DNA of 6,466 bases from Desulfobacterales bacterium. Its GTDB lineage: Bacteria > Desulfobacterota > Desulfobulbia > Desulfobulbales > BM004. The stretch's first letter is position 1. Each line of letters opens with the position of its first letter. Where the stretch lies: the NCBI GenBank assembly GCA_030621655.1, contig JAUXHH010000095.1:1-6466 (forward strand). Direction: 5' to 3'. The notes beneath the pieces are model-generated. The model was not told where the DNA came from, did no database searches, and saw nothing but the letters and a program-made list of their open reading frames with translations. Below are positions 1 to 5,582 of this stretch, one piece after another. The position numbers and the translations under genes are program-made.

Positions 1-1453
1 CCGGATTAAATTCATAGCGGTGGCGATGCCGTTCCTGGATCTCATCCTGGGCATATGCTGTATGTGCAAAACTCGATTCATGAAGGTCGCAGGGGTAACT
101 CCCCAATCTCAGGGTGCCGCCCATATCAGAAGCTTCATCCCTCACCTGGATTTGCTGGGTACGGTAATCAAACCATTCCTTCATCAGGTAAATCACCGGA
201 TACTTGGTGTTTTTGTCAAATTCTGTGCTGTGGGCACCCTTCATGTCGGCAATGTTCCTGGCAAATTCAACAACAGCCAACTGCATGCCAAGACAGATGC
301 CAAAAAATGGAATCTTGTTTGTCCGGGCATAGGTCACGGCCATGATCTTGCCTTCAACGCCCCGCTTGCCGAAACCGCCGGGAACCAAAATGCCATGGCA
401 TCCTTCGAGTACATCTGTTGAGCCGCTATCTTCAAGCTCATCAGCACTTACATAGCGCAGCTCCACCTTGGCGTCATTTGCTATCCCCCCATGCACGAGG
501 GACTCATGCAGACTCTTATAGGACTCAGTCAAATCCACGTACTTCCCAATGATGCCGATGGTAACATGATGTTTTGGGTTCTTAATTTTTTTAACCAACT
601 TCTCCCATGGTTCCATCCGGGGTGCACCCGTCCATATATTGAGGAGCTCCAGAATCTTATCATCCAGTCCTTCCTTATGAAAAAGAACAGGCACCTCGTA
701 TATGCTCTTTACATCCTTGGCTGTAATGACTGCATCTGTAGGGACATTGGTGAACAGGGCAATTTTTTCTTTCAGCGCTTTGGTTAAGGGGCTCTGCGTC
801 CGGCACAGGAGGATATCAGGCTGAATACCAATGGCCCGCAACTCTTTAACGCTATGCTGGGTGGGCTTGGTCTTCACCTCTCCGGCAGTCTTAATATACG
901 GCACCAATGTTACGTGGATGAACAGGGAGTTGCTGCGGCCAACATCATAACGGAACTGGCGGATTGCCTCCAGAAAGGGCAGGCCCTCAATATCGCCAAT
1001 GGTGCCTCCTATTTCAATGATGGCAATGTCAACAGTATCGGCAAGCTGCAGGATGGCGTTTTTTATCTCGTCCGTGATATGGGGTATTACCTGTACAGTC
1101 CCGCCCAGGTACTCTCCCCGCCTTTCCTTTGAAATAACCGAATAGTATATACGCCCGGATGTGTAATTGTTGATCTGGGCCATTACCGCATTGGTGTAGC
1201 GTTCGTAATGCCCCATATCCAGATCGGTTTCAGCACCGTCATCGGTGACAAAAACCTCACCATGCTGAAAAGGGTTCATGGTGCCGGGATCAAAATTGAT
1301 ATATGGGTCTAATTTCTGGAAGGTGACGGTAAGCCCTCTACTTTCAAGCAGAGCGCCGATTGATGCAGCTGCCAACCCCTTGCCCAGAGAAGAGAGTACT
1401 CCACCTGTGATGAATATAAACTTGGTCCGGGTGGTTGGTTTTGATGAATCCAT
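1..1453 (-). CDS. pyrG: CTP synthase (glutamine-hydrolysing), C-terminus cut by window edge
   Basis: This enzyme makes CTP from UTP, ATP and glutamine, the last step of de novo pyrimidine nucleotide synthesis, in the cytoplasm. Read on the minus strand from ATG at 1453, the frame stays open for 484 codons to the left edge, ending in HRHRYEFNP, a conserved stretch of the family. About 60 residues, including the amidotransferase His and Glu of the triad, lie outside the window (the family is about 540-550 residues). The N-terminal synthetase domain opens with TGGVLSSLGKG (residues 16-26, ATP loop), followed by QKLDPYIN and DPGTMNPFQHGEVFVT. The class I glutamine amidotransferase domain has PGGFGKRG and GICLGMQ, with the nucleophile Cys387 encoded at 293-295. 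An in-frame stop at 1463-1465 leaves only GTG 1457-1459 as another start. No clear Shine-Dalgarno sequence precedes either. It is divergent from the lipid-type genes and probably unrelated to them. Identification is secure. Confidence 0.98.
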   Translation of the reverse strand, partial: MDSSKPTTRTKFIFITGGVLSSLGKGLAAASIGALLESRGLTVTFQKLDPYINFDPGTMNPFQHGEVFVTDDGAETDLDMGHYERYTNAVMAQINNYTSGRIYYSVISKERRGEYLGGTVQVIPHITDEIKNAILQLADTVDIAIIEIGGTIGDIEGLPFLEAIRQFRYDVGRSNSLFIHVTLVPYIKTAGEVKTKPTQHSVKELRAIGIQPDILLCRTQSPLTKALKEKIALFTNVPTDAVITAKDVKSIYEVPVLFHKEGLDDKILELLNIWTGAPRMEPWEKLVKKIKNPKHHVTIGIIGKYVDLTESYKSLHESLVHGGIANDAKVELRYVSADELEDSGSTDVLEGCHGILVPGGFGKRGVEGKIMAVTYARTNKIPFFGICLGMQLAVVEFARNIADMKGAHSTEFDKNTKYPVIYLMKEWFDYRTQQIQVRDEASDMGGTLRLGSYPCDLHESSFAHTAYAQDEIQERHRHRYEFNP

Positions 1454-1603
1454 GGGCACACACTATATCAATATGGCCATAATTCGCCAGTGAAAAATAA
1501 GTCTTACCTAAAAAATTTCTAAGTCATCAACAGGGCCCGATAAATCAATTAATTACAGGCGCAATACCTGTCCGCGAAGTGCTTTTATGAGTCGACAAAA
1601 ATG

Positions 1604-1634
1604 AAGGAATTTTTCGAAAAACTTTGACTTCCTT
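1604..1634. promoter_or_regulatory. Nested palindromic element upstream of the FabI-like gene
   Basis: A perfect 12-bp palindrome, TTTTTCGAAAAA, lies at 1610-1621. It sits inside a wider inverted pair, AAGGAA (1604-1609) and TTCCTT (1629-1634). The right arm overlaps the last base of the putative -35 hexamer, so a protein bound here could compete with RNA polymerase. No known regulator consensus is recognised. In AT-rich intergenic DNA such symmetry can arise by chance, so the operator role is only inferred. Confidence 0.25.
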
Positions 1635-1652
1635 ATGAACCGTTTTTAAAGT
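1624..1652 (+). promoter_or_regulatory. Putative sigma70-type promoter for the FabI-like/OleA-like pair
   Basis: TTGACT (1624-1629) matches the -35 consensus at five of six positions. After a 17-bp spacer comes TAAAGT (1647-1652), a four-of-six match to the -10 consensus. Transcription would start near 1659, giving a leader of about 44 nt before the ATG at 1703. The rest of the 249-bp divergent region (1454-1702) holds a short inverted repeat, ACAGG/CCTGT (1555-1571). I could find no convincing promoter for pyrG on the other strand. Confidence 0.4.
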
Positions 1653-1702
1653 GCCTTTTCCATAAGTAAAATAACGATAGTAAACTAAAAATTTTGAGGG
1701 TT

Positions 1703-2503
1703 ATGGATTTTCTTAAACTTGTTGATAAAAAAATTGTTGTGTTCGGTCTTGCCAACCGAAAATCTGTTGCCTGTGCCATTGCAAAAGTTTTGCAGGAGGC
1801 AGGTGCGGAGGTTATCCATGTAGTCAGAAGTACCCTTAGAAAGGAAACTGCGGAGAAACTTTTTCCTGGTGCCAGGGTTTTTATCTGCGACGTGGAAAAT
1901 GAAAAAAACATTGTACGGGTGAAAAAAGAAATTGGCGATTCTATTGACGGAAAAATTCACGGCATCGTCCACTCAATTGCCTTTGCAAACTATACAGATG
2001 GCTTTAAGCCTTTTCACGAGACAAACAAGAAGGATTTCCTCCAGGCCATAGATATTTCCTGTTTCTCGCTCCTGGCAATCTGCAAGCACTTCAAGGAACT
2101 GCTTGATGAAAACGGTTCGGTTGTGACAATTTCTATATCCACAACCAGGATGGCAGCAGAGAATTATGGGTATATGGCCCCGATCAAGGCCGCCCTGGAA
2201 TCATCTTTATGTTTCCTGGCAAAGAGTTTTTCCGGTTTTTCCAACATCCGTTTCAACGCTGTCAGTCCCGCGCTATTAAAAACCTCTGCTTCAGCAGGCA
2301 TTCCCGGTTATGTGGACAGCTATCTTTATGCAGAAAAACTGACGTTACGCAAAAAAGGGCTGCAAACTAAAGAAATTGCCGATATAGCAGCATTTCTTCT
2401 ATCAGAACGATCTTCCGCCATTACCGCACAGTCCATTATTGCCGATGGCGGCATGGGCATAAACTATTTTGATGCGGATATCGTCGCCAAGGTCGTGGAA
2501 TAA
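1703..2503 (+). CDS. FabI-like short-chain dehydrogenase (enoyl-ACP reductase family)
   Basis: This is a 266-residue cytoplasmic Rossmann-fold enzyme of the divergent SDR group that includes FabI, which reduces the trans-2 double bond of enoyl-ACP with NAD(P)H. It has the FabI-type nucleotide loop GLANRKSVA (residues 15-23), CDV (62-64), VHSIAFA (89-95, compare VHSIGFA in FabI), the Tyr155-x6-Lys162 catalytic pair, IRFNAVSP, and ITAQSIIADGGMG near the C-terminus. The length equals that of classical FabI. One oddity is Ile145 at the position of the second FabI tyrosine (Tyr146 in E. coli; InhA has Phe there). Arg42 after the second strand could favour NADPH; this is inference. I chose the ATG at 1703 because the protein then begins MDFL close to the first strand; GAGGG lies unusually near it (1696-1700). 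A TTG at 1694 would add three residues. The stop overlaps the next start (TAATG), implying translational coupling to the OleA-like gene. The substrate is unknown, and a housekeeping FabI role is less likely given the partner. Confidence 0.85.
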   Translation: MDFLKLVDKKIVVFGLANRKSVACAIAKVLQEAGAEVIHVVRSTLRKETAEKLFPGARVFICDVENEKNIVRVKKEIGDSIDGKIHGIVHSIAFANYTDGFKPFHETNKKDFLQAIDISCFSLLAICKHFKELLDENGSVVTISISTTRMAAENYGYMAPIKAALESSLCFLAKSFSGFSNIRFNAVSPALLKTSASAGIPGYVDSYLYAEKLTLRKKGLQTKEIADIAAFLLSERSSAITAQSIIADGGMGINYFDADIVAKVVE

Positions 2504-3552
2504 TGAAATATCAGCATGTACGTTTTCAAGGCTTTGGCTATGAACTTCCCCCAGAGATAATCACCTCTGAGGACATTGAAAAAAGGCTGGCCCCTGTCTA
2601 CGAAAAACTCAAACTACCCCAGGGGCGCCTGGAACTCATGAGCGGCATTAAAGAACGGCGCTTCTGGCCCAAGTCCACCCGACCAAGTGATGGTGCTGTT
2701 CTGGCAGGGAAAAAAGCCATTGCTGCTTCCGGAATTCCCCCAAGCGAACTGGAATGTCTGATATTCACATCCGTGTCACGCGACATGATGGAACCTGCCA
2801 CAGCTTCCTTTGTCCATAATCAATTGGGCTTGCCGGACCGATGTCTTGTCTTTGATATCTCCAATGCCTGCCTTGGTTTTTTGGACGGCATGATCTTTCT
2901 GGCCAACATGATAGAACTTGGGCAGGTAAAGTGCGGACTGTTGGTGGCTGGTGAAACAGCAGAAGACCTGCTTGAATCAACCATTGAAAATTTGCTTGCT
3001 GATACCTTCCTGACCCGCAAGACTATCAAGTACTCTTTTGCCTCACTTACCATCGGCTCTGGAGCCGTTTCCCTGGTCATGACCCATGAAAAATACAGTA
3101 AAGGCTCGCAAAAATTCATAGGAGGAGCCTATCGCGCCAATACCAGGCATAACGATCTTTGCCAGGGAGGGCAGAGTGACACCTCACACTCCAGCCAAAG
3201 TTCCATTCTTATGGCAACCGATTCCGAAGAACTCATGAAGCAGGGCATTGAAACTGCCAGGTCTACCTGGGATGATTTTCTTGGGGAACTTGGCTGGCAG
3301 CCTGGAGAGATCGATGTGTTTTTCTGTCACCAGGTTGGCCATGCCCATGCCCGCCTTCTCTTTAAAAATTTAGAAATTGATCCTGTAAAAAATTTTGAAA
3401 CCCTCCCGCTCATGGGTAATACCGGTTCAGTTTCAGCTCCGGTTACCATGGCAATGGGCATTGAGCAGTCCATTTTCCGCCAAGGACAACGCGCGGCCCT
3501 GCTTGGAATAGGCAGTGGCATTAACTGTCTTATGCTGGGGGTGGAGTGGTAG
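2503..3552 (+). CDS. OleA-like thiolase / 3-oxoacyl-ACP synthase III family protein
   Basis: This 349-residue thiolase-fold enzyme belongs to the FabH/OleA branch. OleA joins two fatty acyl-CoAs head to head by non-decarboxylative Claisen condensation, giving a 2-alkyl-3-ketoacid precursor of long-chain ketones or olefins. FabH instead starts fatty acid synthesis with malonyl-ACP. The visible active site is Cys123 (SNACLGFL), His276 (CHQVGHAH) and Asn306 (GNTGSVS). Glu97 in TSVSRDMMEPATAS lies 26 residues before the Cys, the same spacing as Glu117/Cys143 in Xanthomonas OleA. This, together with the ending LGIGSGINCLMLGVEW, favours OleA over FabH. A Ser/Gly/His-rich stretch (residues about 221-234) makes the Cys-to-His distance roughly 11 residues longer than in Xanthomonas OleA. 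The gene starts within the stop of the preceding reductase (TAATG). Similar proteins are usually annotated simply as 3-oxoacyl-ACP synthase III. The family is sure; the OleA chemistry is probable. Confidence 0.85.
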   Translation: MKYQHVRFQGFGYELPPEIITSEDIEKRLAPVYEKLKLPQGRLELMSGIKERRFWPKSTRPSDGAVLAGKKAIAASGIPPSELECLIFTSVSRDMMEPATASFVHNQLGLPDRCLVFDISNACLGFLDGMIFLANMIELGQVKCGLLVAGETAEDLLESTIENLLADTFLTRKTIKYSFASLTIGSGAVSLVMTHEKYSKGSQKFIGGAYRANTRHNDLCQGGQSDTSHSSQSSILMATDSEELMKQGIETARSTWDDFLGELGWQPGEIDVFFCHQVGHAHARLLFKNLEIDPVKNFETLPLMGNTGSVSAPVTMAMGIEQSIFRQGQRAALLGIGSGINCLMLGVEW

Positions 3553-3582
3553 ATAGTCGATCCATCCCACATAGACTTTATT

Positions 3583-3629
3583 AGGTGAAAGGATAAAGGT
3601 GAAAGGCCAAAGGCTCTGGATACTGGATA
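3583..3629. repeat. Short direct repeats between the OleA-like and AMMECR1 genes
   Basis: AGGTGAAAGG occurs at 3583-3592 and again at 3597-3606 with a 14-bp period. CTGGATA then occurs twice in perfect tandem (3616-3622 and 3623-3629). The stretch ends just before an A-rich segment. AAGGCCA (3603-3609) could also pair with TGGCCTT (3645-3651), but across a 35-nt loop with no T tract, so it does not look like an intrinsic terminator. The function is unknown; it may be a degenerate copy of a dispersed intergenic repeat or simple slippage. Confidence 0.5.
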
Positions 3630-3723
3630 AAAAACATAAAATAATGGCCTTGGTACCAGAAGCAAAAACAAGTTTACACTAGCAAAACTATCCGATTTAG
3701 CTGATGACTTTGGGAGCTAATTA

Positions 3724-3739
3724 AAGTTAAGGGTAACTT
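3724..3739 (+). promoter_or_regulatory. Small hairpin with AGGG loop just before the AMMECR1 start
   Basis: AAGTTA (3724-3729) and TAACTT (3734-3739) form a perfect 6-bp inverted repeat around the loop AGGG (3730-3733). The loop is the only purine-rich Shine-Dalgarno-like stretch ahead of the ATG at 3746. Unpaired, its distance to the start (12 nt) is longer than usual, so the structure might modulate initiation. The stem is AT-rich and weak, so the role is speculative. Confidence 0.3.
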
Positions 3740-3745
3740 AAGACA

Positions 3746-4345
3746 ATGAGCACAGCTGAAGCGTCAAAAAACATTACAGAAGAGCAGGGCCAGAGACTGG
3801 TCAACCTTGCCCGCAGGACTATTGCAGCAAGACTTGGCACTCTTGATGAAATAAATAAAGTAGTCCCTGATCACGATCTTGCTGATCCTGCCTTCCAGGA
3901 AAAACGCGGAACCTTTGTCACCCTGAAAACAAAGGGGCAACTGCGAGGCTGCATGGGCTGCCTTACGCCTTCTGAAACAATCCTGCAAGGTATCCAGCGT
4001 AATGCCATTAATGCTGCTTTTAATGACCCGCGTTTCCCGGCACTTACTTCTATTGAGCTTGACCAGGCAGAGATCGATATAAGCATCCTGACCACCCCTC
4101 AGGAGCTGGAATATTCCGGGGGCAATGACCTACTGGAGAAACTCAGACCCAATATTGATGGCGTCATCATCAATAAAGGCCTGGCCCGGTCCACCTTTCT
4201 CCCCCAGGTATGGGAACAGCTCCCCAGGACGGAGGACTTTCTTGCCCACCTCTGCAGAAAAGCCGGGCTTTCTCTCGACGAGTGGATGAAAGGTGAATTG
4301 GGTGTTTCCATTTACCAGGTCCAGTACTTCCATGAAAACAGATGA
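3746..4345 (+). CDS. AMMECR1-domain protein (AmmeMemoRadiSam protein A-like)
   Basis: This 199-residue protein is essentially one AMMECR1 domain. The family signature LRGCMG is at residues 66-71. It is followed by NAAFNDPRFPALTSIEL (about 89-105), the strand DISILTTPQEL (111-121), DGVIINKGLARSTFLPQVWEQLP (about 138-160) and a C-terminal LCRKAGLSLDEW. The molecular function of the family is not established. In many prokaryotes it is encoded with a Memo-like protein and a radical SAM enzyme (the AmmeMemoRadiSam set), and neither partner is in this window. The signature carries a second cysteine (Cys69 and Cys72 in GCMGC). The gene follows a 193-bp gap after the OleA-like gene, with no strong promoter seen, though TTTACA at 3673-3678 could be a -35. 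Its 3' end overlaps the next gene by 14 nt. The family call is secure; the role is unknown. Confidence 0.92.
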   Translation: MSTAEASKNITEEQGQRLVNLARRTIAARLGTLDEINKVVPDHDLADPAFQEKRGTFVTLKTKGQLRGCMGCLTPSETILQGIQRNAINAAFNDPRFPALTSIELDQAEIDISILTTPQELEYSGGNDLLEKLRPNIDGVIINKGLARSTFLPQVWEQLPRTEDFLAHLCRKAGLSLDEWMKGELGVSIYQVQYFHENR

Positions 4346-4931
4346 AATAGTATTAACACCTGAATTTGCCAAGCAGGTTGCAGACCTATACCATGATATG
4401 GAGGCTGCTTACGACAGGACTGCAAAAGATCTGGATTTTTCCTGCTCTGGATGTCCTGATAATTGCTGCGACAGTTTTTTTCTGCATCATACCTATACGG
4501 AATGGGCCTATCTCTGGCATGGACTCAAGACGCTTGACGACAAACTGCTTAAGACAATTACTGAAAAGGCAACTAACTATGTGATTGAGAGTGAAGCCTC
4601 TCTTGCAAAGGAAGAACGGCCCATAATAATGTGCCCCCTTAACTCAGAAGGACGTTGTACCCTTTACCTTTACAGAATGATGATTTGCAGGCTGCATGGA
4701 GTGCCTGCAACCTTCACAAGGCCTGACGGTCAGCAGCTTCATTTCCCTGGTTGTTTTAGATGCCAGGAGCATATTTCAACAGAAAACTCTCTGGCGCCTC
4801 TGGACCGCACCCAATTCTTTCAACGCTTGGTAAACCTGGAAATAGAACTGCTTGGCATTAAAAGAATGACTGCTCCCAAGGTAAAATTGACCATTGCACA
4901 GATGATTGTTATGGGACCACCAAAACTTTAA
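4332..4931 (+). CDS. Cysteine-rich YkgJ-like putative metal-binding protein
   Basis: This 199-residue soluble protein has nine cysteines: FSCSGCPDNCCDSF (Cys38, 41, 45, 46), then Cys101, 109 and 119 in MCPLNSEGRCTLYLYRMMICR, and Cys141 and 144 in PGCFRC. A C-x2-C-x3-CC cluster followed by C-P-x6-C and C-R resembles the YkgJ-type zinc- or iron-chelating domain family, whose members may carry a Zn or Fe-S site; no reaction is established. The region between the clusters (residues about 57-95) looks helical and may cover or bind a partner. I chose ATG 4332 because an earlier in-frame GTG (4293) would add a poorly fitting 13-residue extension buried in the AMMECR1 gene. The 14-nt overlap suggests translational coupling to AMMECR1. 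There is no signal peptide, so it is probably cytoplasmic. Metal binding is inferred from the cysteine pattern. Confidence 0.8.
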   Translation: MKTDEIVLTPEFAKQVADLYHDMEAAYDRTAKDLDFSCSGCPDNCCDSFFLHHTYTEWAYLWHGLKTLDDKLLKTITEKATNYVIESEASLAKEERPIIMCPLNSEGRCTLYLYRMMICRLHGVPATFTRPDGQQLHFPGCFRCQEHISTENSLAPLDRTQFFQRLVNLEIELLGIKRMTAPKVKLTIAQMIVMGPPKL

Positions 4932-5002
4932 CCTAGGAGATTCGAAACTCGCACAACTCAGGTTTTTAAACATATAAAAACATACAGCCATTCTCAACTG
5001 AT
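4932..5002 (+). promoter_or_regulatory. 71-bp intergenic gap with weak terminator-like and -10-like signals
   Basis: AACCT (4930-4934) and GAG (4937-4939) can pair with CTC (4957-4959) and AGGTT (4960-4964), a bulged AT-rich stem followed by TTTTT (4963-4967). Just after it, TATAAA (4973-4978) could serve as a -10 element, with only a poor -35 (CGCACA, 4950-4955). The gap may separate the AMMECR1/YkgJ-like unit from the next three genes, but both signals are weak. No clear ribosome binding site precedes the ATG at 5003. Confidence 0.25.
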
Positions 5003-5272
5003 ATGGAAAAAACAGAAGACCAACGACTTCGTGAAGCTATCCTGGGAGTTATCAATAGCCAGATAAAAGACAACGACCCGCCGGAAACAAAACAGACTCT
5101 TGCCAGGCTCCAAAAGGAGGGGTTTTCCAAAAAAGAGGCGCTCAAGCTTATAGGCTACGTGGTTGCCTCGGAAGTTTTTACTGTTTTAAAGGAAAACCGG
5201 AGTTACGATAAAGTACAATATATATCCGCCTTAAACGCTTTACCGAAACTCCCCTGGGAGAAAGAGGGCTAG
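5003..5272 (+). CDS. Small uncharacterised alpha-helical protein (89 residues)
   Basis: I do not recognise a named family. The product is soluble, charged and probably all helical. Its segments are an N-terminal helix (REAILGVINSQIKDNDPP), a helix-turn-helix-like pair (TKQTLARLQKEGFSKKEALKLIG, residues about 29-52), a hydrophobic helix (YVVASEVFTVLK) and a tail, YDKVQYISALNALPKLPW. There is no transmembrane segment, signal peptide or cysteine. The gene is likely real: its stop TAG is immediately followed by the GTG of the membrane protein gene with no intervening base, and codon use is like that of the neighbours. The helical pair is too weak to call a DNA-binding domain. A role linked to the downstream membrane protein or hydrolase is only inferred from the packing. 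Confidence 0.75.
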   Translation: MEKTEDQRLREAILGVINSQIKDNDPPETKQTLARLQKEGFSKKEALKLIGYVVASEVFTVLKENRSYDKVQYISALNALPKLPWEKEG

Positions 5273-5578
5273 GTGTTTCTGCCATTACTGCATCTTGTTC
5301 TGCATGTCGTAATCCCGGGCATCACAGCCCGCCTGGCATATCGGAAAATTTGGCTGAATGCCTGGCTGATAATGGTGCTCACCATGATAGTGGATATTGA
5401 TCACCTTCTGGCATCTCCAGTGTATGACCCTGAGCGCTGTGGTATTAATTTTCACCCTCTCCACTCCTACCCGGCAATTGGGGCTTACTTTCTGCTCCTG
5501 CTTGTACCCAAATTAAGAATTATCGGCGTTGGGCTCCTGCTCCATATGGGCCTTGATTTTATAGATTGCCTGGTGTGA
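5273..5578 (+). CDS. Small multipass membrane protein, DUF6122-like
   Basis: This 101-residue hydrophobic protein has about three to four membrane segments (residues roughly 3-19, 28-47, 66-80 and 82-97). Polar residues within or beside the helices are striking: His7 and His11; Asp41-x-Asp43-His44 (VDIDHLLASP); His61 and His64 (FHPLHSYP); His91-x3-Asp95-x2-Asp98 (HMGLDFIDC). The pattern matches my recollection of the uncharacterised DUF6122 family and recalls other membrane proteins with DxDH motifs thought to bind metal. No reaction is known. Start: GTG at 5273, abutting the stop of the previous gene, with a good ribosome binding site AGAGGG ending at 5268; no ATG gives a full-length product. 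Its stop lies 4 nt before the hydrolase start, so coupling is likely. An intramembrane metal site is inference. Confidence 0.8.
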   Translation: MFLPLLHLVLHVVIPGITARLAYRKIWLNAWLIMVLTMIVDIDHLLASPVYDPERCGINFHPLHSYPAIGAYFLLLLVPKLRIIGVGLLLHMGLDFIDCLV

Positions 5579-5582
5579 AGAT

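Noticed and set aside
20..1493. Several plus-strand open frames of 71-133 codons opposite pyrG
   Set aside because: The minus strand encodes a continuous, well conserved CTP synthase across this whole stretch; the plus-strand frames have no recognisable features and are shadows.
1601..1627. Eight-codon frame (MKEFFEKL) as a leader peptide before the FabI-like gene
   Set aside because: It has no ribosome binding site, lies mostly upstream of the putative promoter start, and carries no regulatory codon run or attenuator-like structure.
1694..1702. TTG start adding three residues to the FabI-like protein
   Set aside because: The ATG at 1703 gives an N-terminus beginning MDFL that fits the family better, and no ribosome binding site precedes the TTG. 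It cannot be fully excluded because the GAGGG is very close to the ATG.
3603..3651. Inverted repeat AAGGCCA/TGGCCTT as a terminator after the OleA-like gene
   Set aside because: The loop is 35 nt and no T tract follows; this does not fit an intrinsic terminator.
2598..3671. Minus-strand open frames opposite the OleA-like gene, one reaching into the intergenic gap
   Set aside because: They mirror a clearly coding plus-strand gene, have no family resemblance and biased composition typical of antisense shadows.
4293..4331. GTG start giving the YkgJ-like protein 13 more residues
   Set aside because: The extension lies inside the AMMECR1 coding end, and ATG 4332 gives a natural N-terminus with a small overlap.
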